Below are positions 17,103 to 25,639 of a stretch of DNA of 58,186 nucleotides, piece after piece. The notes under the pieces are model-generated. The model saw only the letters and a list, made by a program, of their open reading frames with translations, was not told the origin of the DNA and did not search any database. A program made the translations under genes and the position numbers. The DNA is from Peptococcaceae bacterium (lineage in GTDB: Bacteria; Bacillota; Desulfitobacteriia; Desulfitobacteriales; Syntrophobotulaceae), in assembly GCA_012839895.1 (NCBI GenBank), contig DUML01000083.1, positions 1 through 58,186 of the forward strand, read 5' to 3'. Numbering within the stretch: the stretch's first letter is position 1; every line of letters starts with the position of its first letter.

Positions 17103-17744
17103 ATGAGGATTCCTAATCACATTGGTGTGATACCCGACGGTAACCGGCGCTGGGCGGAAGCAAACGGGTTGGCCAAGGAAGAAGGTTATAAAAGGGGTTT
17201 AGCACCGGGATTAAGAGTGCTGGAACTTTGCCAAGAGGTTGGGGTTAAAGAACTTACTTATTATGGCTTTACTGTCGATAATACCAAAAGGCCTGCAGAG
17301 CAAAAGAAAGCTTTTGTGCAAGCCTGTATTGATGCTATAGAACTGATTGCCAACTATGATGTCTCCTTAAGGGTGATAGGGAATACTGAATCAAAAGTTT
17401 TTCCGAAAGCTTTGCTTCCCTATACCCGCCGCACGAAAATCGGCAAGGGCGGAATTAAAGTTAATTTTTTGGTCAATTATGGCTGGGAGTGGGACCTTGG
17501 CAATCTTCTGGTAAGCCGGCAGAAAGGATCCAAAATTATTAAGCACCTTAAAAGCAATGATGTTTCCCGAGTGGACCTTTTAATTCGCTGGGGAGGAAGA
17601 AGAAGGTTAAGCGGTTTTTTGCCCGCTCAATGTGTCTATACTGATTTTTATGTAATTGATGATTATTGGCCTGATTTTAAAGATGAACACTTTTATCAGG
17701 CCTTGGAGTGGTATGCTAACCAGGATATTACCCTGGGCGGTTAA
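17103..17744 (+). CDS. Divergent cis-prenyltransferase (UppS-family paralogue)
   Basis: 213 residues, shorter than the usual ~245. IPNHIGVIPDGNRRWAEANG keeps the catalytic Asp of the UppS motif HIAIIMDGNGRWA, and LTYYGFTVDNTKRP and LNYG-type (VNYGW) motifs align. The isopentenyl-diphosphate-binding motif, normally RTSGE-x-RLSNF, reads IRWGGRRRLSGF here, so the conserved Glu and Ser are changed. The fold is clear, but chain length, substrate or even activity may differ from undecaprenyl diphosphate synthase. ATG 17103 follows AAGGAGG. It sits between a CHAP wall enzyme and convergent speD and ends in a shared terminator. Confidence 0.75.
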   Translation: MRIPNHIGVIPDGNRRWAEANGLAKEEGYKRGLAPGLRVLELCQEVGVKELTYYGFTVDNTKRPAEQKKAFVQACIDAIELIANYDVSLRVIGNTESKVFPKALLPYTRRTKIGKGGIKVNFLVNYGWEWDLGNLLVSRQKGSKIIKHLKSNDVSRVDLLIRWGGRRRLSGFLPAQCVYTDFYVIDDYWPDFKDEHFYQALEWYANQDITLGG

Positions 17745-17760
17745 CGAAAAATAGCATAAA

Positions 17761-17804
17761 AAAAATAATTAGCACTGCAAGAGGTTTGAGTGCTAATTAT
17801 TTTT
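17761..17804. terminator. Bidirectional terminator between the UppS-like gene and speD
   Basis: A perfect 16-bp inverted repeat: AAAAATAATTAGCACT at 17761-17776 and its complement at 17789-17804, with A-run and T-run flanks on both strands. Confidence 0.92.
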
Positions 17805-17823
17805 GGAAAACTAAATGTAGGAA

Positions 17824-18639
17824 TTAAAAGATATTCCGTCCGGAGAAGATTTCTAACATTTCATGCTTAATTCTTTGTTTAATTCTGCGGCGCTTGCTGG
17901 GGGTTAGCTCTTCTTTGTCTGTGCCAAAAAGGTAATGATCCAGGTCAAATTCTTTTAAAAGCATTTTGGTGTGAAAGATATTGTCCTGGTAGACATTAAC
18001 GTCAATCATTTGATACTTATTTCTGGTCTCCTCAGAGATAAAGTTTTGAATGGAATTAATTTTATGGTCAATAAAATACTTGCGGCCGTTAATATCCCGG
18101 GTAAAACCCCGAACCCGGTAGTCAATAATCGCGATATCCGGTTCAAAACTGGAAATAAGATAATTAAGAGCTTTCAGCGGGGAAATTTTGCCACAGGTGG
18201 AAACATCAATATCGGCCCGAAAAGTGCTGATACCTTTGTCAGGATGATTCTCAGGATAGGTATGAACAGTGATATGGCTTTTATCCAGATGGCCTACGAT
18301 CGCTTCCGGAGTCGGACCTGGCGATTCGTTTTCTTGGATTTCAACTTTAGGTTCGCCGACAACCTGGTTCTCAGCCACCAGCATGGTAACACTGGCTCCC
18401 TGTGGCTCATAATCCTGATTAGCGACATTTAAGATATTGGCTTCGATTATTTCGGCTACATCAGTTAAAATTTTGACTAAGCGATCAGCATTATACTCTT
18501 CATCAATATATTCAATATATTTTTTATGTTGTTCCTGGCTTAAGGCATAACAAATATCATAGAAATTGAAGCTCAGGGTTTTGGTAAGGTTGTTAAAACC
18601 GTAGAGCTTAAGTTTTTTATTGATTGGCTTTATTTCCAT
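17824..18639 (-). CDS. speD: S-adenosylmethionine decarboxylase proenzyme, long (E. coli) type
   Basis: A 271-residue proenzyme that self-cleaves to form a pyruvoyl cofactor and makes decarboxylated AdoMet for spermidine synthesis. The cleavage site motif [14 protein letters not shown] lies near residue 115, with the Ser that becomes pyruvoyl. [35 protein letters not shown] and [16 protein letters not shown] match the long enterobacterial type closely rather than the short Bacillus SpeH type. ATG 18639 is preceded by AGGAAAT. No spermidine synthase gene is adjacent, so the pathway partner is elsewhere. Confidence 0.93.
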   Translation of the reverse strand: MEIKPINKKLKLYGFNNLTKTLSFNFYDICYALSQEQHKKYIEYIDEEYNADRLVKILTDVAEIIEANILNVANQDYEPQGASVTMLVAENQVVGEPKVEIQENESPGPTPEAIVGHLDKSHITVHTYPENHPDKGISTFRADIDVSTCGKISPLKALNYLISSFEPDIAIIDYRVRGFTRDINGRKYFIDHKINSIQNFISEETRNKYQMIDVNVYQDNIFHTKMLLKEFDLDHYLFGTDKEELTPSKRRRIKQRIKHEMLEIFSGRNIF

Positions 18640-18906
18640 TTCCTACACCTGTTATTTATGTTATTTAACTATTTATTATTTATTTTATTACGGTCTTCAA
18701 TTATTGTCTAACACAACAAAAAATTATATACTGCCAGTTTAATTCTTTCAAGATATAAAATGTTAAGAGACATCCAGGTGTTTTGCCCTTGGATGCCCAG
18801 TTAACAATAAGCTATACTTAATGTAAGAATTATAAGCTATAATTATTAATGTAAGAAATAATTAGTTTAATAAAATCTAACTTAGATCTTATTTTTGAGG
18901 GGAAAA

Positions 18907-19671
18907 ATGAAAATAGGTTTTTTTGACTCCGGAGTTGGCGGCATAACGGTGCTTTCTGAAGCTTTGCGTCAACTGCCGCAAGAAGATTATTTATACTTTG
19001 CCGATACGGACCATGTCCCTTATGGTCTGAAAACCAAGGAAGAAGTAAGGAAGCTTGTTTTGGAAGCAGTGGAATTTATGTGGCGGGAAGGAATTAAAGC
19101 ATTGGTGGTAGCTTGCAATACCGCCACCAGCATTGCTATTAATGATCTCCGCCGGAAATACAGTATTCCTATCCTGGGGATGGAGCCTGCCGTCAAGCCC
19201 GCTGTAGAAAATAACGGTTCTAAAAGAGTTTTAGTTACAGCCACTCCTTTAACCCTTCAAGAAGAAAAGTATCAAAATTTGGTCTCCAAGCTGGATCATG
19301 CTCATATTGTGGATGGCGTGGCTTTGCCTGAACTTGTGGAATATGCAGAGAGGTTTATTTTTGCTGAAGAAGTTATTGTCCCTTATCTTAGGCAAAAGCT
19401 GGCCAAATTGGACCTGGCGCAGTATGGAACCGTAGTCTTGGGCTGTACACATTTTTCTTACTTTAAGAATAGTTTTCAGCAGGTCTTTCCTTTAGCCAAA
19501 ATTATCGACGGCAGTCTCGGTACAGTCAACCATTTGAAGAATACTCTCCTTGCCCAGAAATTGATTTCCGACCAGGGCAAGGGTGAGGTTGTGTTTTACA
19601 CTTCGGGAAGAAAAGAAGGGGATGATTCAAGGTATTATCGTTATTTGGAATTACTGAAACAAGGATCATAA
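18907..19671 (+). CDS. murI: Glutamate racemase
   Basis: A 254-residue cofactor-independent racemase supplying D-glutamate for peptidoglycan. IGFFDSGVGGITVLSEAL is the N-terminal signature with the catalytic Asp/Ser; VVACNTATS near residue 70 holds the first catalytic Cys, and VVLGCTHFSY near residue 180 the second. ATG 18907 lies just after GAGGGG; an in-frame TTG at 18895 would place the start inside the ribosome site and is rejected. It is a single gene with a hairpin downstream. Confidence 0.93.
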   Translation: MKIGFFDSGVGGITVLSEALRQLPQEDYLYFADTDHVPYGLKTKEEVRKLVLEAVEFMWREGIKALVVACNTATSIAINDLRRKYSIPILGMEPAVKPAVENNGSKRVLVTATPLTLQEEKYQNLVSKLDHAHIVDGVALPELVEYAERFIFAEEVIVPYLRQKLAKLDLAQYGTVVLGCTHFSYFKNSFQQVFPLAKIIDGSLGTVNHLKNTLLAQKLISDQGKGEVVFYTSGRKEGDDSRYYRYLELLKQGS

Positions 19672-19692
19672 GAGTCCATAAATATATTCGTT

Positions 19693-19736
19693 GGGGCAGT
19701 TGCAAAACAAAATTTGCTAAGCAATTGCCCCTTTGA
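19693..19736 (+). terminator. Hairpin terminator after murI
   Basis: GGGGCAGTTGC at 19693-19703 pairs with GCAATTGCCCC at 19721-19731 with one G-U pair; a short CTTTG follows. The T-run is weak. Confidence 0.6.
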
Positions 19737-19752
19737 ATATTCAATAATATTT

Positions 19753-19940
19753 AGTATATTTTTGCATTACCCGCTCACCACGCGCCGAAGCTGTTCACTT
19801 GCTGCTACAGCGACTGCACCTAAACCTCCGGGTATTCTACATGATGTGAACCACGGTGCAGTTTACGCTGCAGCAGCTGCACTCACGACGCTTCTCTGCT
19901 TGAACGGTTCGCTAAGTAATGCAAAAAATATACTTTTTTT
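19753..19940. repeat. ~190-base long-hairpin element in convergent intergenic space
   Basis: AGTATATTTTTGCATTAC at 19753-19770 is nearly the complement of GTAATGCAAAAAATATACT at 19916-19934. Inside, GCTGCTACAGCG and ACTGCACC in the left half (19801-19820) pair with GGTGCAGT and CGCTGCAGCAGC in the right half (19855-19880). The whole element can thus fold as one long imperfect hairpin, ending in TTTTTTT on the plus strand. It is GC-richer than its flanks and lies between murI and the convergent permease gene. I recognise no known RNA; a MITE-like repeat or structured RNA is possible. Confidence 0.6.
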
Positions 19941-20009
19941 AGAGAAAGAACATTGCACAGATCTGCTAAATGGTTTAATGTGTTAAGTTGTTTTAGTGTG
20001 CAGCAGCCC

Positions 20010-20034
20010 GGCGTAAAAATGCGCCTCTTTTATT
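20010..20034 (+). terminator. Hairpin with long T-run
   Basis: GGCG at 20010-20013 and CGCC at 20022-20025 around an A-rich loop, followed by TCTTTTATTTTTTTT. It would stop rightward transcription before it enters the convergent permease gene. Confidence 0.55.
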
Positions 20035-21433
20035 TTTTTTCGGAGTAAATTACATGTTCCATAATGAGTACGGTCAATACGCCGATGACAAAGCCGTTAC
20101 CTAAGATTGGCCTTAGCCACAAGGGGAAGCTTAAGACGGCACCTTCCGGCAAATAAGAGATGATGACACTCAACATCAGGGGCAAACCTAACACCAGGCC
20201 GTTTTCCAATTTGAAATCGGTCATGGAGTTAAAGGCTAAAAGCAACCCGGCGGCAAATTGGGAGCAAAGAGTATAAATAAAGGCTCCGCCAATGACTACC
20301 GAAGGGATAGTTCCTATTAGGTTAATAGCCGGGGGGATAAAGGCCAGTGCCATTAAGCCAATTCCGGCCGGAAGAAGCGTAAAACGGGAGGCAACACCTG
20401 TGGAAGCTATTACTCCGGGGCTTAAGGAATAATTGACCGGGCCGATAACACCAAGAAACCCGGAAAGCATGTTGAGAATTCCGGTTAAAGTAATTCCTCT
20501 GGAAGTGCGTTTAGGCATTTCTTCAGTTTTTAACATTTGACCGATGGATTGGATTGAGCCCAAATCGTTAATGGCCAAGGCAAGATAACAGATTAAAAAG
20601 GCGATTAACGTCCCGGCATCAAGGCTTATGGTAGTATTGAAATCTTGGAAAAAGCCGGAGAAAAACCTTGAGCTAGTCTGGTTTAAATGGAAAGTATGGG
20701 GAAAGAGCAGGAAATAAATAAGGCTGGCAACTAACATTCCCCAGATGATTAGAGTTGATTTCCATATTCCCCGGAAAAGTTTATTGGCAAGAAACATACT
20801 GAAGACAAAGGTTAGGCCAAAAATAAGCTGGGAAAGGGCGCTGACTTGAGGGTCATTTGGGAGAAGCAAATCAATAATTTTGGGAGTCAACGTGAAAGCG
20901 ATAAGCATCAGAATTGTTACAATTACCCGTGGGGTGAATAACCTTTTTAAATAGGCAAACAAGCCGCTGGCGCTAAGAACAGCAAGGATCAACCCGCCAA
21001 GAAAAATTGATGAATAGACCGTGCTAAGGTTATCGCTCAGGCTGGCAGTGATCCCAACTACCAAGACGGCTGCCGGGCCGATTATAAGCGGGAGTTTATG
21101 TCCCCACAAAATCTGAAGCAGAATGGATAAGCCGATAACAAAAAAGACTTTTTGAAGATAAATAATTTGTTGCGCGGGATTCGTAAACTGAAGAGTGGCT
21201 ACCACCTTGCCGACTATTATGATCATCGGCATAGCAATTACCAGCCATTGAAAACCGAAAAGCAGCATTTTAGGCCAAGCCGGCTTATCTTCCAGGCCAT
21301 ATTTTACGTCTAGATTCTGCAAAAACTCACGTCCTTTATCTCTAAAATATCCGTACAGCAGACATTTACTGCAAATAGCGATAAAAATAAGAGAAGCGCC
21401 TTTAAGTATAGCACCGGCTGGGGCTACATTCAA
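20030..21433 (-). CDS. NCS2-family nucleobase (xanthine/uracil-type) permease
   Basis: Up to 467 residues with about 14 hydrophobic segments. LALAINDLGSIQSIGQ and GPVNYSLSPGVIASTGVASRF correspond to the conserved NCS2 substrate and half-helix motifs (family: proton- or sodium-coupled uptake of xanthine, uric acid or uracil). The substrate is not predictable. The family core begins at KYGLEDKPAWPKMLLFGFQWL near residue 44. The preceding ~40 residues are unusual and the ATG at 21433 has only a weak ribosome site, so a TTG start at codon 38 is a reasonable alternative. The gene is single, with no purine riboswitch in its short leader. Confidence 0.82.
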   Translation of the reverse strand: MNVAPAGAILKGASLIFIAICSKCLLYGYFRDKGREFLQNLDVKYGLEDKPAWPKMLLFGFQWLVIAMPMIIIVGKVVATLQFTNPAQQIIYLQKVFFVIGLSILLQILWGHKLPLIIGPAAVLVVGITASLSDNLSTVYSSIFLGGLILAVLSASGLFAYLKRLFTPRVIVTILMLIAFTLTPKIIDLLLPNDPQVSALSQLIFGLTFVFSMFLANKLFRGIWKSTLIIWGMLVASLIYFLLFPHTFHLNQTSSRFFSGFFQDFNTTISLDAGTLIAFLICYLALAINDLGSIQSIGQMLKTEEMPKRTSRGITLTGILNMLSGFLGVIGPVNYSLSPGVIASTGVASRFTLLPAGIGLMALAFIPPAINLIGTIPSVVIGGAFIYTLCSQFAAGLLLAFNSMTDFKLENGLVLGLPLMLSVIISYLPEGAVLSFPLWLRPILGNGFVIGVLTVLIMEHVIYSEKK

Positions 21434-21593
21434 ATAATCTCTAAAGGATAAAATTAATACTAGGAATCCTCAGAAATTCCCTGTAAAATAGAAATGACAG
21501 AAAATTAATTAATTATAGAAAATTCTATAATGACGGAATATTATGAATATTGGAAGAAGGCTTTAATTAATAGCCTTTTGGGGAGGGTTTTTC

Positions 21594-22238
21594 TTGAGTG
21601 ATGGTTGGGCTGAGGTTACCCTGTTTCAGAAATTGCTAAGGGAGGAGTTGGCTAAAAAAAGACCCAGCTATCCTCAGGAAATTGACAAACCTTGGCTTTC
21701 CAGGCTATTAGATATTTATCAGCTTTTGGATGCTTGGGTGGAAGTGGAAACCCATCTGAAAGGAATTAAGAACAAGATCGCTTGCTTTAAGGGCTGCGGA
21801 TCTTGCTGCCGGTTGCTACCTGTTCCCATTAATCATTTGGAATACTTAGGCCTCAGTTGGTATGTAACTGAAATGCTAGTTTGCGAGGATCGCTACGCAG
21901 TAAAATCCCGTCTTCAGAACCTGAGCGAAGATTCCCCTTGCCCTTTTTTAATTGACAATGCCTGCCTGGTTTATCCTTTAAGGCCTCTGGCCTGCAGGCA
22001 GTTTTTTATTTTGAACAATCCCTGTCTGGAAGGACAAAATCCATGGTTTAAACGGCGGGAGGATATATATTGCGCTTTAAATCAAGAAATTTCCTGGTTA
22101 ATTGCTACCCGCTACTTTCCGGTCTATGGTTTAAAAGGTGAAGCAGAGCAAAGGAAAGCTTTTAATGAAGGCTTTTTAACTGCTCAGGATAAGCCTTTAA
22201 CAGCTTACCGCTGGTCAGCGGTAAGTGAGAAAATTTAA
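21594..22238 (+). CDS. YkgJ-family cysteine-cluster protein
   Basis: 214 residues. The Cys cluster is CFKGCGSCCRLLPVPI near residues 63-78, followed by CPFLIDNACLVYPLRPLACRQF near residues 117-138 and a later NNPC. This is the UPF0153/YkgJ pattern, thought to bind a zinc ion or Fe-S cluster; the function is unknown. The start is TTG 21594 after a strong GGGGAGGG site. The next gene on the strand is the small Gly/Trp-rich protein. Confidence 0.8.
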   Translation: MSDGWAEVTLFQKLLREELAKKRPSYPQEIDKPWLSRLLDIYQLLDAWVEVETHLKGIKNKIACFKGCGSCCRLLPVPINHLEYLGLSWYVTEMLVCEDRYAVKSRLQNLSEDSPCPFLIDNACLVYPLRPLACRQFFILNNPCLEGQNPWFKRREDIYCALNQEISWLIATRYFPVYGLKGEAEQRKAFNEGFLTAQDKPLTAYRWSAVSEKI

Positions 22239-22304
22239 ACTTTTGCCCCTTTCATACATAGAATGTTTTAGGAAAATAATACCAATAAGGAAGGGGGCGT
22301 TTCA

Positions 22305-22490
22305 ATGGTGCTTTTCGGAGGTAGCGGGGGCTACTATGGCGGCTTCGGCGGCAGCGGTTTCGGCTGGGGCTGGAGCGGTTGGTGGTGGATAGTCATTATT
22401 TTTATTGTCTTTATCATCTTAATCCCATTTTGGTGGGGCGGCTGGGGCTTTGGACCCGGAGCGGGCTTTAACCCCGGCTGGGGATTCTAA
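22305..22490 (+). CDS. Small Gly/Trp-rich one-span membrane protein
   Basis: 61 residues: a Gly- and aromatic-rich head (GGSGGYYGGFGGSGFGWGW), one hydrophobic helix (IVIIFIVFIILIPF) and a Gly/Trp tail. The layout resembles YjcZ/sporulation-type small membrane proteins of Firmicutes, though the sequence is too simple for firm assignment. ATG 22305 follows GGAAGGGGG and a terminator lies 17 bases after the stop, so it forms its own unit. Compare the 30-residue peptide at 12415. Confidence 0.7.
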   Translation: MVLFGGSGGYYGGFGGSGFGWGWSGWWWIVIIFIVFIILIPFWWGGWGFGPGAGFNPGWGF

Positions 22491-22506
22491 GATCTTTTAA
22501 GATATC

Positions 22507-22544
22507 AGACCTCTTTTCTAAGTTTTTGAAGAGAGGTCTTATTA
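22507..22544 (+). terminator. Terminator after the Gly/Trp-rich gene
   Basis: AGACCTCTTTTC at 22507-22518 pairs with GAAGAGAGGTCT at 22528-22539 with one G-U pair, then TATT. Confidence 0.75.
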
Positions 22545-22551
22545 ATGAAAA

Positions 22552-22586
22552 TAAGCACTTAATATTCCGTAGGAATTAAGTGCTTA
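22552..22586 (-). terminator. Terminator of the 43-residue minus-strand gene
   Basis: TAAGCACTTAAT at 22552-22563 and ATTAAGTGCTTA at 22575-22586 are perfect complements. On the minus strand the stem is followed by TTTTC, 43 bases after the small gene's stop. Confidence 0.75.
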
Positions 22587-22628
22587 AATTAATTTTGGAC
22601 ATTATTTAGTTCCTCCGGTTATTGGTTT

Positions 22629-22760
22629 TTATCTGGCAGCATATTTGGCGATGGCAAGTTTTGTAGCTCTGGCTTTATGCATCAGGCATTTGAGTGTTAT
22701 TTGAGTTTGTTGCTCACTTTGTTTTAAGTTATTTTTGATGTTTTCATGAACGTTGGCCAT
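22629..22760 (-). CDS. Small 43-residue helical protein, unknown
   Basis: ATG 22760 on the minus strand follows a perfect AAGGAGGG ribosome site and encodes MANVHENIKNNLKQSEQQTQ and on to a TAA at 22629. The peptide is hydrophilic, predicted helical, with one Cys and a basic C-terminus. I recognise no family. A perfect terminator hairpin directly downstream completes a minimal single-gene unit, which is good evidence that it is expressed. Confidence 0.65.
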   Translation of the reverse strand: MANVHENIKNNLKQSEQQTQITLKCLMHKARATKLAIAKYAAR

Positions 22761-23080
22761 ATTTATTCCCTCCTTTTTTGAAGATTATTTAACTGCAATC
22801 ACATTATACTATAAAAATTAAAAAAACCTTGAAGATAGTTTATTCTAAATTTATGTTTATTACTAAATGTTTTAATTAAATTAAATTTTCTAACAATTCG
22901 TACAATAAAAAATTTTAACGTTTTAAAGCAGTTAAAAGTTATTTTTGAAATAATAAATCAAATTTTTAAATATTTATTATTATAATTTTTAAGAAACCAA
23001 TAGATTTTGAATTTTTCGTTATTTTGAATTAGGCTTAAATCCATATAACCTTTTCTTAGGCAAAAAATTTGCATAGAGTA

Positions 23081-23108
23081 TTGACTTGCCGGTTAAATCA
23101 AGTATAGT
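23081..23108 (+). promoter_or_regulatory. feoA promoter
   Basis: TTGACT at 23081-23086, a 16-base spacer and TATAGT at 23103-23108; the Fur box begins 12 bases further on, around the expected transcription start. Confidence 0.65.
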
Positions 23109-23120
23109 AGTATATGAAGG

Positions 23121-23135
23121 TGATAATCATTATCA
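23121..23135. promoter_or_regulatory. Fur box upstream of feoA
   Basis: TGATAATCATTATCA is a perfect 7-1-7 Fur-type palindrome directly downstream of the promoter and ending 20 bases before the start codon. Iron-dependent repression is the known role of such sites. Confidence 0.88.
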
Positions 23136-23155
23136 ATTACGGAGGATAACATAAC

Positions 23156-23416
23156 ATGGATACTGCCAATAATAAATCCGGTAATAAATATTTAAGTTTA
23201 GATAAAGTACCTATGAATGCCAACGGCCGGATCGTTAACATAAATATGGACCATTTAATGCGCAAAAAATTAACTGATATGGGCTTAGTTCGGGGAACTG
23301 AATTCACAGTAAAAGGGCAGGCGCCGTTGGGGGATCCTATTAAAATCAACTTGAGAGGGTATGATCTGGCCATTAGAAAAAATGATGCTAAACAAATATT
23401 GGTAGAACAGATCTAG
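23156..23416 (+). CDS. feoA: Ferrous iron transport protein A
   Basis: An 86-residue SH3-like FeoA protein: SLDKVPMNANGRIVNINMDH, KKLTDMGLVRGTEFTVKGQAPLGDP and LRGYDLAIRKNDAKQILV follow the family pattern throughout. FeoA is a cytoplasmic partner of FeoB in Fe(II) uptake. The first ~12 residues (MDTANNKSGNK) are an extra tail. ATG 23156 has GGAGG upstream. It is the first gene of feoA-feoB and sits behind a promoter and Fur box. Confidence 0.92.
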   Translation: MDTANNKSGNKYLSLDKVPMNANGRIVNINMDHLMRKKLTDMGLVRGTEFTVKGQAPLGDPIKINLRGYDLAIRKNDAKQILVEQI

Positions 23417-23454
23417 AGGAATAAGGCAAGAAGCCGAATAATTTTTTGTCTACT

Positions 23455-23481
23455 AAATGATAATAGTTATCATTATCATTT
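23455..23481. promoter_or_regulatory. Second Fur-type palindrome between feoA and feoB
   Basis: AAATGATAA and TTATCATTT are perfect complements around TAGTTATCA, giving overlapping TGATAAT/ATTATCA-type half sites, 16 bases before the feoB start. It suggests separate iron control of feoB. Confidence 0.75.
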
Positions 23482-23497
23482 AGGAAGGAGGAAAAGG

Positions 23498-25528
23498 ATG
23501 AACAGAGAATTTACAATTGCCCTGGTGGGCAATCCAAACTGCGGGAAAACCAGCCTTTTTAATATAATGACAGGTTCCCGGCAGCATGTTGGCAACTGGC
23601 CGGGGGTAACGGTAGAAAGAAAAGAAGGTATTGCCAAATATAACGGGAGAAATATTAAAGTCATTGACCTTCCGGGTACCTACAGTTTTTCGGCCTCTTC
23701 CGAAGATGAACTCATCGCTGTCCGGTACATTCTCCAGGATAAACCCGATGTGGTGGTTAATGTCATTGATTCCGGCAATATCGAGCGCAACCTTTATCTT
23801 GCTTTACAGCTTTTGGAGATGAATTCCCAAGTAGTGCTTGTTTTGAACATGTTTGATGAAGCGGAGAAAAAACATATTAAGATTGACCAGGCGAAACTCG
23901 CCAAACTTTTAGGGGCGCCCGTTGTGGCCACAATCGCTACCAGGAACTACGGTATTCAAGAACTGTTAGCGACAGCCCTAAAGCAGGAAAAACAGCACAG
24001 AGAGCCTTTAAAATTGGACTACGGCACTCCTGCCAACCAAGTTATTGCCGAGATAGCTAAAGAGTTGGAGGAAACCGGGCTGGCTACGGCTCAAGATTCC
24101 CGTCTTCTGGCGGTTAAATTGCTGGAAAATGACCAGTTTGCCAGGGACTATGTCCAATTGGAAAAATTCCCTGCTTTGCAGGAAACAGTGAAGAGAGCCA
24201 GTCAGAAAATCAGAACTGAAGCGGGGTTTGATCCCGAAATCTATCTGGCGGATAAAAGATATGAATTCATCAGTATGCTTGTAAGGGAATGTGTGCAAAG
24301 AGAAGCAACTCAATCCCAGGATTTAACCGAGCGATTAGATAAGGTCCTGACCCATAAATGGCTGGGTATCCCTTTGTTTTTTATAATTATGTTCCTTATC
24401 TACCAGATTACTATGGGTTTCGGCAATGATTTTTTAGGCAGTTATGTGGAAAACGCTTTTGCTCTTTTAGGAGAATATATCTCCGGATTGATGGCTAATT
24501 CTCCGGAACTTTTAAGGTCTTTTGTTATAGATGCCGTTATTGGCGGGGTAGGCTCGGTATTGGTTTTTGTGCCTTTAATGTTTACCATGTACTTTTTAAT
24601 TTCTTTTTTGGAAGACAGCGGTTATATGGCCAGAGCGGCTTATTTGATGGACCGGCTGATGAGCGCTGTCGGCCTGCATGGCAAAACCGCCGTGGCGATG
24701 ATTGTCGGCAGCGGCTGTAATGTAGCCGGCATTATGTCCACCAGAACCCTAGACAGCAAAAAAGATCGGATGATTGGAATTTTGATTAGCCCATTTATTT
24801 CCTGTAGTGCCAGGTTGCCTGTTTATGCCTTGTTTGCCGGAGTCTTTTTCGGAGGTAAAAAAGTAGGTATTTTCCCTGCGTCCGGGTTGGTTATCTTTTC
24901 TCTTTATTTGCTGGGAATTATCATAGCGGTAACTGCCGGCAAACTTTTAAGCAAAACCGTGTTTAAACAAGAGAAGTCTTACTTTATTATGGAATTGCCT
25001 CCCTACAGGATACCTACCTTAAAAAGCCTTTTGATTCATATGTGGGAGAAAACAGAATCCTTTGTAAAAAAAGCCGGAACCATAATCTTTGGCATTGTAG
25101 CTTTAATTTGGGCTCTGTCTATATTCCCGGTAGGAGTAACCCCGGGTAGTGTCGAAAGTATCCTTGGTAAATTAGGGACGATCTTAGCGCCGATTTTCAG
25201 TCCGGCCGGGTTTGGAACATGGGAGTCTGCTGTGGCTTTAATTGTCGGGGTTGGAGCTAAGGAAGCTATAGTCGCCACTTTCGGGATGGTTTACGGAACA
25301 GGGGAAGAGATGCTATCCAATGTTTTGGGGCAGTATTTTACTCCCTTGTCGGCTTATGCTTTTATGGTTATGACTTTACTTTATTCACCTTGCGCAGCCA
25401 CTATCGGTATAATTAAGAAAGAGACCAATTCTCTTAAGTGGGCGTTCTTTTCTGTGGCCTATTCGCTGGTTATAGGTTGGGGAATGGCAGTCCTTGTCTA
25501 CCAACTGGGAACTTTCCTTGGTTTATAA
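23498..25528 (+). CDS. feoB: Ferrous iron transporter B
   Basis: A 676-residue Fe(II) permease with an N-terminal G-protein domain: GNPNCGKTSLFN (G1, residues ~10-21), PGVTVERKEG, DLPGTYSF (G3), NMFDEA (G4). A helical spacer and about eight membrane helices follow, with two Gate regions (VGSGCNVAGIMSTRT and VGVGAKEAIVATFG) carrying the conserved Cys or Gly-rich transport motifs. ATG 23498 follows GGAAGGAGG. It lies 81 bases after feoA with a second Fur palindrome between. Full length for Firmicute FeoB. Confidence 0.95.
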   Translation: MNREFTIALVGNPNCGKTSLFNIMTGSRQHVGNWPGVTVERKEGIAKYNGRNIKVIDLPGTYSFSASSEDELIAVRYILQDKPDVVVNVIDSGNIERNLYLALQLLEMNSQVVLVLNMFDEAEKKHIKIDQAKLAKLLGAPVVATIATRNYGIQELLATALKQEKQHREPLKLDYGTPANQVIAEIAKELEETGLATAQDSRLLAVKLLENDQFARDYVQLEKFPALQETVKRASQKIRTEAGFDPEIYLADKRYEFISMLVRECVQREATQSQDLTERLDKVLTHKWLGIPLFFIIMFLIYQITMGFGNDFLGSYVENAFALLGEYISGLMANSPELLRSFVIDAVIGGVGSVLVFVPLMFTMYFLISFLEDSGYMARAAYLMDRLMSAVGLHGKTAVAMIVGSGCNVAGIMSTRTLDSKKDRMIGILISPFISCSARLPVYALFAGVFFGGKKVGIFPASGLVIFSLYLLGIIIAVTAGKLLSKTVFKQEKSYFIMELPPYRIPTLKSLLIHMWEKTESFVKKAGTIIFGIVALIWALSIFPVGVTPGSVESILGKLGTILAPIFSPAGFGTWESAVALIVGVGAKEAIVATFGMVYGTGEEMLSNVLGQYFTPLSAYAFMVMTLLYSPCAATIGIIKKETNSLKWAFFSVAYSLVIGWGMAVLVYQLGTFLGL

Positions 25529-25639
25529 TAACTTGGTTTACAATAAAAAGTATTTGCTTAAAAGGTATTTGAAAGGTACTTGCTTACGCTGGGGACACTT
25601 GCTTGCTGGCACCTAGATTAGCTCGAAGGGGGTAAAAAA

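Larger units (their letters stand above)
22761..23155. other. AT-rich intergenic region before the feo cluster
   Basis: 395 bases, very AT-rich, without a coding frame. The left 300 bases show no hairpin worth naming. The right end carries the feoA promoter and its Fur box. Confidence 0.5.

Noticed and set aside
19714-19986. 90-residue frame across the long hairpin element
   Set aside because: It has no ribosome site, and the region is better explained by nested inverted repeats.
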